Shown: in pieces, positions 55,633-64,000 of the stretch | Position numbering within the stretch: the first letter of the stretch is position 1 | Layout of the letters: the number at the start of each line of letters is the position of its first letter | Source of the DNA: Calliopum simillimum | Lineage: Eukaryota > Arthropoda > Insecta > Diptera > Lauxaniidae | Length of the DNA: 64,000 nt | Reading direction: 5' to 3' | NCBI GenBank assembly: GCA_951812925.1 | Contig: OX638370.1 | Location: 81,946,004 to 82,010,003, forward strand | Position numbers and translations under genes: made by a program | Notes under the pieces: model-generated | The model's input: the letters and a program-made list of their open reading frames with translations, nothing else | The model's database searches: none | Told to the model about the DNA's origin: nothing

Positions 55633-58600
55633 TTAAGCAACAGCATCGGTGGCGAGCTCTTCCTCGACAGTGATGTACATACCCTCTTCCTCGTAGGCCG
55701 AGTCGTGCTTGGCTAAGATTCTCAACAATGGACGCAATTTTAGCCACCATTGCGATTTAGGAATACGCTGCCTAAAAACAAAATAGTTTTAAAATAAAGC
55801 TATTGATAGACTATTGGAACTTTAAATTCATAATTAATATTTTCAAAAAGTATTATTAGCCATGTCATTAATAAAGTTCAAAACAGCATTACTCACTCAA
55901 AGTTTGTCTCGGCAATTAGATCTGCTAAAGGTGTAAACCTATATTGACGTCTCACTATTCCCAACAGGCAAGCCGAGTCATTACCTTCACACTTAATTGA
56001 ACCATCAGGCTGTTTGTTCTTACTGAATTGATCAATAAACCAATCAACACATTTCGCTGCCATTTTAGTGCCCATATTACGATCGAATGGTGTTGGAGAG
56101 CCACCTTGTTGCATATGACCTAATATATGTATGTTAAATATTGTCAATGTTAAATTTTAATTAATTTATGTGTATTAAATACCTAAAATATTCATACGGC
56201 AAGAGAATAAACCTTTGCCTTCTTCCGAGTACAAACGATGAATAAAATCGGTATTGTAATTTTCGGAAGCTTTCTCGTTGCGCAATATCAAACCACGTTG
56301 AACACCTTCAGCCATTTTTGATGCCATATGATAAACATCCTGTTGCAAATCTTTAATAGAGAATTTCTCTTCGAATATGTAAGCAGCATCAGCACCACCA
56401 GCCAAACCGGCAAGTGTTGCCAAGTATCCACAATAGCCACCCATAGTTTCAATAACGAAAACACGACGTTTTGTACCCTGCGCCGATTGACGTATACGAT
56501 CACAAATGACAGTGATTTCATTTAGACCAGTATCACAACCCAAGGAGAATTCAGTGCCAGGCACATTATTCGAAATTGTTGATGGTACCACCACCATTGG
56601 GATACAAAATTCGGAAAAATTTGAACGTTGATCGGAAATTTGACCACAAGCATGATAAGCCTCAAAGCCACCAATAATTAGCAAGCCATGTATTCTGAAT
56701 TCCTTAAGTCGAGCAGCAATTTCCTTGAATTTACCTTCTGGAAGAGTACGCTTTGTGCCCAAGAAAGCACCACCTTGACCAACCCAGCCTGTTACGTCGG
56801 ACCTAAGGGAAAAAAAGGATTAAATGTAATTTAAGAAAGAAACATAAGGCCCAAATACTGGCTTCGGGAGCTTCAAAGTCATGCAATTTTGTACGATCAA
56901 TTTATGGAGGCCCCTAAATGAGTTGCTGCCCTGAGTCACCAAAGGATAGGATTGCCCGATGGTCTGTCCAGATTTCTAGTCTGATGTCTAGAGCCCAGAT
57001 AAACAGATATGTATGTATGTATATGTCCATATAAAATAAAGAAAATGATATGAGAAATTCAGCGGTAGGAAATAACGCCCAAAAAAAGAAATAACGCACA
57101 AAAAATAAAAAAAAAAAAACAAAAAACGCCCAACAATATGAAATAAGCTTAAGTTTTGGGCTTTATTTCGTTAAAAGTTTAGCAGTTATTTCGCTTTATT
57201 TAATGAAATAACGCCCAAAAACATAAAACGAAATAACGCCCAAATTATTTTCATATAAATAAATTTTGGGCGTTATTACCAAAATGATTATCGCTCAACT
57301 TTACATGAAAATAGTTTAGGCGTGATTTTGATCTGGTTTTTCGGCGTTATTTCATATTGTTTGGGCGATAATTCATTTCAATAATTGGGCGTTATTTCGT
57401 TTTCAAATTTTTTGGTTGTTATCTCGCTTTTTGTTTTTGGGCGTTATTTCGTTTTGAAAAGCTAAGAAAATACTCGAAAACATTTTAGGAGTTTGTTACG
57501 AAAAATTTAATAATGTCGGGAATTATCAATGAAGACGTTTTATATTTTCAAGAAGGAATATGAGATATATATTTTTAACGTACACGTAACGATGTCCAAG
57601 AATTTGATGCAGCGGCACTCGTGTTGAAAAGTGCTGTTTTGTTTTAACAAAAGATTGATATATAATTTTTTTTTTAAATGAAATAAATTAACGTTGCCTA
57701 GAAAAATCAAGATTTTTTTCCACAAGTCAAAGCGAAAATCAATTTGAATCTGGCAACCCTACCAAAGGGCTTGTAACGCCACTGAAATCTTTATTTTTAA
57801 TTCACAACAGTAAATATAAATCATTTTAAGTTGAGTTGTCACACATAATAGGGGTGTTTCTTTTTCTTATGTGTCTCCGTTTTTTTACAGAAAATATGTT
57901 ATATTTTTCATACATATTATTTGATACTCAATCCGAAACTGGTGCCTGTTTTACTTTGCCAAATAAAAAAGTGCAAGTTGCGAGGGTAATAGAAACCTAA
58001 TTTAACTATGTTTTTTGTAGCCTAGTGTATAAGAAAAAAATTAACTCACCATCCCATTTCCTTAATGTTTCCAGCAATTAAACCTTCAATACCGTCATGT
58101 ACACCAAAAACAGTATCGCCACGATAAATGCAATTACGCACAAACGAACGTACAGCGGCATTCATGCCGCAAGCAGGAGCACCAATATGCATTACAGCCA
58201 AACGGTAACCTTCCTGTAAAAGATAATTATAGCAAATTTTTCTAACAAATACAAATTTATAACAATAATTACAATGCCTTTGCCTTCCGCATCAAATGAC
58301 TCCTTTGGTGGCTTCAAACGTGTCAACATTTTATATGTTTCCAAGTTACGCTCAAACGAACGACCACGCAATTTTACAGCGAGATCCCAATTTTTATCAG
58401 CCATAGCTTTGGCCACTGCCTGCGTACGTTCAACGCATTCCATTAATGGTACACGCACTGCCTGATTGCCATCAAGTGAAACTACACATGGTACACTATC
58501 AGAAGTGGCTTCCATTAGAGCAAGCGTGGCTTCAGCACCCATGCGGCAGGCCTATAAATGTTGAAAGAAAGAAAGCAATTAAGAACAATTGAATAAACTC

Positions 58601-61600
58601 TGACTTTGAGGAGGAAATTTTTTTGTATACATATATTTGGTACTATTCAAAATTTCAACTTACCAATACACGATCAAAAGCGCTTGGATTACCACCACGT
58701 TGAACATGACCCAATACAGTAATACGTGTATCCTGTTGCAATTTATCGACCACAACTTTTTTTACATCCTCCGCAGAAATTGGCTTACCCTCACGATCAA
58801 TAGCACCTTCTGCTACAATTATTATATTTAAGCGTTGACCAGCATTACGCTCCTAATTTTTTTTTTTATAAAAAAATATAAAATTTAAAAAAAAAAAACC
58901 ATGTTAAAATGGAGGCGTTAAATATTTACGAATTTTTTTTTTTATGTTTTGCGTTTATTAAATAATAGTTTTTTTCAAAATTTCATATGCAATACATTTT
59001 ATGCTGAAGTAAAGGTAATATAATTGAATTTTAAGAATTACAAAAATGTAATTGATCATAGAAATAAGTTTCTGCTTTAATTACAATATGACACTTCAGA
59101 CATCCAAAGTTTGTTTATAATAGAGGTTATCGTGAATAACTATTCCAGGGGAAGAACTTCCCGAGAATATTGATTCACGATAACCCCTAATAAGTACTTA
59201 AAGTGGTCGGTAAAATTATTCCTATTAAATTAATTAAGTTTAAATAGGTATATGAAAAATTAAGACGTTTTGAAGTAAGCAACAAAAGAACAGCCTTGAA
59301 TTATTATAATAGTTTTGAATGTCTGCAAATGAGAACTTCAGCAGAGTTTGACATTTTGCATAGATTTATTGAGAACAAAAACAAAGACATACAATACAAC
59401 AAATAGATAAGAATTTTGTCTTTTACTTTCATTTCGCCTTTTCCTTTGATTTGCAATATTCTTATGCAAAACGGAAAATATAGTTAGCTGAAGACTTTAT
59501 TTAGTGACAAGTGATACTAGTAAATTTAGGAAAACAAGAAGGTTTTTTGGTTGTATGAACTATCTTTATTGCTTGTTACTTTTTGGTGTTTTAACCAGAG
59601 CAGAGAAAAGAAGGCTCACAAAGATTAAAATGAAATACAGTGAAAGCTCACTAATCCGAATTAATGATTGCAGACCCAAATTCGGATTAACGATATATTC
59701 GGAATACTGGATAGGCTTTTTATACCCTACACCCAGGGTATATTCACTTTGTCTTTCCGTTTGTAACGCAGAGAAGGAGGCGTGGCAGGTATAGAAAAGT
59801 ATATATATTCTTGATCAGCGTCACCTCCTGAGTCGATATAGCCATCTCCGTCTGTATTGCTGGCTGGCTGGGTGGCTGGCTGGCTGGGTGGCTGGCTGGC
59901 TGGGTGGCTGGCTGTGTGTTGAAATAAATTTTTTGGGAAAACTAAGCAAGATAATTCAATGAAATTTAATATACAGCCTTCGTCGTCAAAGTTAGCTCGG
60001 GGGATTGAAAATGGCCGAAATCGGTCAACGGACACGCCTACCGCCCATACATATTATTTTTCACGATAGTGCAACCAAAATACACATAAATACTACGAAT
60101 TATAAGCGCAAGCTCTGAGCAAAAACTTGGCGAATTCGGACAAGAGGGCGTGGCACCTCTCATATAAGCAAAAGGTTTAAAACGCTATACTGAAAGCGTT
60201 TTTTGAGATAATCGAACTAATTTTTACTCAGACACTGAAAATTATAAATGCAAGCAAAAGGTTTAAAACGCTATACTGAAAACAGTTTTTAAGATAATCC
60301 AACCAAATTTCACTCAAATGCTAAGAACTGTAAATTCAAACTCTGAGAAAAAACAAGAGGGAGTGGCACCTCCCATATAAGCAAAATTTTCAAAATAAGG
60401 CTGTGTAGGGTATTTAATGTTTGGCCAGGCCAAAAGTAACACCCTTACTAGTTTATGTATAATACTTACTGAAAATAACGCTATATTCGAAAATACAAGG
60501 CAAGACAAAAACGCTGTAGACACAAAACATAAACATGTACTTATGTACACACACAATATTAATCATAGTAGGCTCTGCATCTCAATGATGTCCATCCAGC
60601 TAGTTTTTTGAATTTCATTATTGGTTTCGTTAAAAACAGTAATAAAAAACAGAAGAATAAAAAAAAAAGTAAAGATTCGGATTACAGAGCTGCAATCAGT
60701 GCGGACTATAGAGTATGTAACGCGTCCTAAATTCAATTCGAATAACTGGATAATTCGGATTACACGCCTTCCGATTAGCGAGCTTTCACTGTAATTGGAA
60801 ATTATTTATGTTTACTAATACTTTATATAAGTCTGATGAAAATATGAAATATAGTTAAACTTTAAACAATATTACCCAAATAATGTACTTATTTTTTGCT
60901 TGAACCATTTAAAAATGTTTGCATATGAAATCTCAAATAGTACATATAGTTAAAATACAGTTAAGTCACAATATGAAAATGTATGAAGTTAATAAACAAT
61001 ATGAAGGATAAAATTATATGAATTTTATTTATTTTATTTTATTTATTTATATAACCAGCGTTATCATAAACAAGTTACTCAGAATTTCTGAGTTGTACGT
61101 ATGAAACTAAAACTAATAGGGTTTATGAAAAAAGAATAAATATACATGTATGAAATGAATTCAAGTAAGTTTTCATGAAAAACTTTATCGTTTGAATGAA
61201 ACAATGCGACTATACAACTTGAAGCAATATTAAAATACTAAAAGAAATGGTATGATACAACAATAATTAAAAAAATAATAGTACATAATCACAATTAAAC
61301 GAATAAATCACGAAAGTTCAAACAAAGCTCTTTAAATCACCATATTAAAATGTTATAATGGAAACAAAATTACCTAAATGCATTTTACAACGAAAATAAT
61401 ATATGCATATATGAACATAATAATTACAGGTATGTAGAATATGATAATTAAAGCATAATGTAAAGTGATGGTTATGTGTTTGTGTTTCAAATGAATGAAC
61501 CAACAAAATCAGTATGTAAAATTTTACGAGTTAATATTTCCTTGAAACTATTTTTCCATCAACTATGAATTTTTCACTGAAAAAAATTCCAAAAGATTAT

Positions 61601-62887
61601 GTTAAGATTAGATTATACCAAATTAATAATACTTTTTGTAATCTCTATTTTTAAATATTTTTGATCTTTGTGATTTTTATAGAATGACACCGATTAAGCC
61701 TTTAGATGTGAAAATTTTGTATTTTCGAAGCATACAATTATTGAAGACAAATAAAAGTTCGACCTTTATACATTAAAAATATGCAAAAAAAAACCCATAC
61801 TTATAGAAAAATATTTGAAATTTAAATCACTAGTTAATGTTGAAAATGTTTATGCAGTTTAACAATCTCAGCATGCGTTTAGAATCTAAATTAACGCAAA
61901 GAAAGAAAAAAAAAAGATTTTCGCATGAGTCCTTTTATATGCGCACAGAAAATGCTCATATTGTTGAAACTTTTTTGATTAATGTTTAATGACTCCTAAA
62001 ATTAAGAGCAAATATTCTTTGGTGAAACCTATTGAGAGTGCTAAGAAATCGTGCATATTTATGAAGAAGAGTCTCTTATGAAACATTTTGATAAGCACAT
62101 AGAATACTTATACGTATTATCTCATTGATACTTTTATAAAACACTCATGAAATACAACGCATTTCTGACTTTTTTAGGACTTAAATTTTATTAAAATGCA
62201 TAAAACGTTTGCTGAGAAATTTATGACAAATTTAATGAATTTTAAATTAAGCACTTTTATAAATTAATAAGATATACTTTTGAGGAATTATACATTTTCA
62301 AGCATATTTCTGTGTTAGGAAGGAAAAACTGCTTAAGTCGATATTCGATAAAAAAAGCAAAGCAACATAAATTCTATACATATAAAACAAAATTTAAATT
62401 GCTTTGCTTTCTAATCAAAAATCGACTTAAGCAGTTTTTCCTTCCTGCCACAGATTTAAGCGTAAAATATTTTTCTATATTTATGGGATTTAATAATTAA
62501 GTATTAAGCTAATAATAAAAGTTATATTTTTATTAGTGCCTTAAAGCTCTCGGTTAAGATTTTCAATATATACAATCAAATTAAAAAAGTGCAATTTATA
62601 TAGATTATAATAATATTGTTTACATAGATCATTAAGACCAATTACAGGACAGAACAGACAGGTCAACAACCATGTTTAGAGGAATTTACAATTTAAACAG
62701 GAACAATCTCAAGTTTTTTTTTTAAGTAAATTTCAAAAACAATGTTTATAGAGAAAAGAGAAAAACTACAAATCTGACCTGGAGCAATTTTTTGCACATC
62801 TTTTCCGGCCAATTTGTAGGAGCTGGCTGCTCAGGTATAAACATAAAATCAGCTTCACTAGCTAAAGCTGCCGCAACTCCTAAATAA
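55633..62887 (-). CDS. Pfk: ATP-dependent 6-phosphofructokinase (partial, 3' seven exons, last 573 aa)
   Basis: Phosphorylates fructose-6-phosphate with ATP, the committed step of glycolysis, in the cytosol. Exons in transcript order: 62887-62779, 58852-58664, 58551-58273, 58213-58050, 56802-56183, 56119-55897, 55771-55633 (TAA). All phases agree. The first listed exon begins inside a codon (x-x-T, Gly of the CGYLG stretch), so earlier exons encoding roughly 210 residues lie beyond 64000. Animal Pfk is a fused duplicate. The N-half ends here with [14 protein letters not shown], the fructose-phosphate binding signature. The regulatory C-half starts at [15 protein letters not shown], continues with [33 protein letters not shown] and [15 protein letters not shown], and ends its core at [16 protein letters not shown]. 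The C-terminus is [20 protein letters not shown] followed by an acidic tail. Introns of 1.2 kb and 3.9 kb carry repeats. Identity is near certain from the conserved signatures. Confidence 0.96.
57060..57460. mobile_element. Foldback element built of AAATAACGCCCAAAA units
   Basis: 'gaaataacgcccaaa' repeats on the left (57069, 57086 variant, 57205, 57230) and inverted 'tttgggcgttatttcg' on the right (57265 to 57455). Lies in a Pfk intron and has no coding frame. Confidence 0.65.
59126..59189. mobile_element. Very short palindrome, TATCGTGAAT family
   Basis: 'aggttaTCGTGAATaactattc' against 'gatATTCACGATAacccct'; 64 bp, the smallest family member in the window. Confidence 0.6.
59638..60791. mobile_element. 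Tc1/mariner-pogo-like MITE with TA target duplication
   Basis: CAGTGAAAGCTCACTAATCC (59638) is inverted as 'cgattagcgagctttcactg' (ending 60791), and TA flanks both ends (59636-59637, 60792-60793). 'attcggatta' repeats occur inside both ends. R1 copy 4 is inserted in it. No transposase. Confidence 0.8.
59721..60454 (+). repeat. Dispersed repeat family R1, copy 4
   Basis: TATACCCTACACCCAGGGTA start, GGCT/GGGT microsatellite at about 59860-59910, 'gtggcacctc-catataagc' units, 'ggccaggccaaaagtaac' + 'acccttactag' end. Confidence 0.85.
62314..62456. mobile_element. MITE with GAAGGAAAAACTGCTTAAG ends
   Basis: 'ggaaggaaaaactgcttaag' (62317) + 'tcgat' is inverted at 62428-62450. Inner arms 'aaaaaaagcaaagcaa' against 'ttgctttgctttc'. 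A single related end lies at 51103-51136. Confidence 0.8.
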
Positions 62888-63036
62888 CTAAAATTTATAA
62901 GAAAAATTAAGCACATAAAGAAAACAAACTCAAACGTATAAAAAAACAACAAAAATAAAAACGCCAAAAAATAGGGTGAGGTGGATAAGAAGAAATAAAG
63001 GATTTTGCAATTTTAAGACATACTAAAAACAAAAAA

Positions 63037-63684
63037 ATATATACACACGGCTGTGAAATAGCGCATTCGATCCAAACATGCGTGCTCAGTGGAAGTTCTT
63101 GCAGATAGAAGTTCTTTAGAGTATTCTGAACACTAAGAAAAAAAAAATTCAAATATAACGTCGGGTCGTTTTTGAGAAATTTTGATGAAATTTCCATGTT
63201 AAATGAAAAAAAACCTTAAAAAATAAAGTTAGTTTATTGACTGTTTTTGCTTGTATAGTACTAATGAAAGTACCAACGCGCTTTTTTAATTGAAATATGA
63301 TAAATTTGTATTGAAAAATTGCAAAATTTACTGTTTAATTAGTTCTATCCGTCCTGTGTGTTTGCACTTTAAGGTTAGGATGTCTCTAATTCTTGACAAG
63401 TTAGCGCAATTCTGGTGCCGGATTCGGATTCAACATCAAAAAATACATCTTAAATTACTATTCTTATTTCTGTTGGAAGGCTTAATTTTTTTAGGTTTTT
63501 TTTCATTTAATATGAAAATTTCATTATAATTTTCAAAAAGGGATTTGTCAAAAATGGCCCGACGGATTGTTAAAATTTTTTCTTCTCAGTGTTAAGAATA
63601 CCCCGAAGAACAACTATCTGCGAGAATTTCAACCGAGCACGCATGTTTGGATAGAACGCGCTATTTTACCGCCGTGTATATATG
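63037..63684. mobile_element. Inverted-repeat element upstream of the Pfk exon at 62887
   Basis: 'tatacacacggctgtgaaatagcgc' is inverted as 'gcgctattttaccgccgtgtata'. 'ccaaacatgcgtgctc' (63072) pairs with 'gagcacgcatgtttgg' (63637-63652). Arms extend to about 63215 and 63495. It lies in the Pfk intron; 63685-64000 shows no exon. Confidence 0.75.
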
Positions 63685-64000
63685 TATATTGGTTGATTTA
63701 CAAAAATTAAAGATTAACATTTAAAATACATAAAAAAAATCAATTCACAGAAAGGCACACAAATTATATATTCATTTAATTTATCTATAATTATTTGGTA
63801 TGACTAATTTTTAAGTCCACACTGTCATTTAGCTTTTATTATCATTATTGTAATGCCTAATTTAGAACTTAAAACTGAACATAACAGAATCGCCTACAAA
63901 ACTATATAGCTAGCTAATTCGTTCTTCCCAGGTACAGGTTGAAATCAAGAAGAGTTCGTATACTTCTAATATTGAAAACTGGTAAGTTTTATCAAACTGA

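Larger units (their letters stand above)
58853..62778 (-). other. Pfk intron (3.9 kb)
   Basis: Donor GTCAGA at 62778, acceptor AAAAATTAG at 58853. It carries the 59126 MITE, a pogo-like element with R1 copy 4, and the 62314 MITE. 60792-62313 is AT-rich with nothing recognised, including no sign of an alternative Pfk exon. Confidence 0.7.

Noticed and set aside
58853..62778. Possible mutually exclusive Pfk exon in the large intron
   Set aside because: I read the minus strand for a homologue of the CGYLG exon or its neighbour and saw none.
63685..64000. Next upstream Pfk exon at the window edge
   Set aside because: No frame with Pfk motifs on the minus strand; the exon must lie beyond 64000.

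Overview
The window is nuclear DNA from a higher dipteran. It is AT-rich, the genes have many GT-AG introns, and a large share of the sequence is transposon debris. The 6-phosphofructokinase exons are plainly insect-like, and the repeat style (GGCT-rich elements, 'GTGCCACGCCC' tandem units) fits a tephritid or other acalyptrate fly. That placement is inference; no species marker was available. All gene models below were built by reading splice sites and comparing the paralogues with each other. Layout: (1) 1-4442 holds a roughly 3 kb decayed DNA transposon and a broken copy of one transporter exon. (2) 4443-11967 (+) is gene A, a 10-exon SLC46-type (proton-coupled folate transporter-like) major facilitator. 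(3) 14305-28789 (-) is gene B, a 9-exon paralogue. (4) 32606-44022 (-) is gene C, a second 9-exon paralogue. (5) 55633-62887 (-) is the 3' part (7 exons) of phosphofructokinase (Pfk); its first exons lie beyond 64000. The sequence between and inside these genes is mostly nested inverted-repeat elements. They include hAT-like insertions with readable 8-bp target duplications, a MULE-like element whose ends are simple-sequence repeats, a mariner fragment, a 5'-truncated non-LTR retrotransposon, several MITE families, and a 1.9 kb near-perfect palindrome inside an intron of gene B. The three transporters form a local paralogue cluster. Five coding exons have identical lengths and phases in all three genes (151, 184, 137, 190 and 157 nt), so they arose by duplication of an already split gene, with gene A inverted relative to B and C. 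Each protein keeps the TM2-TM3 loop signature of the family (G-x-W-S-D-x-x-G-R-R/K) and N-glycosylation sequons plus cysteines in the first extracellular loop. They are expected to be plasma-membrane or endosomal solute importers. Pfk is the rate-limiting glycolytic enzyme and has no evident functional link to them. I found no convincing new multi-gene system. The strongest unusual signals are the long intronic palindrome (a candidate hairpin-RNA source), several element families built from an iterated 10-15 bp motif, and the decayed exon duplicate upstream of gene A.
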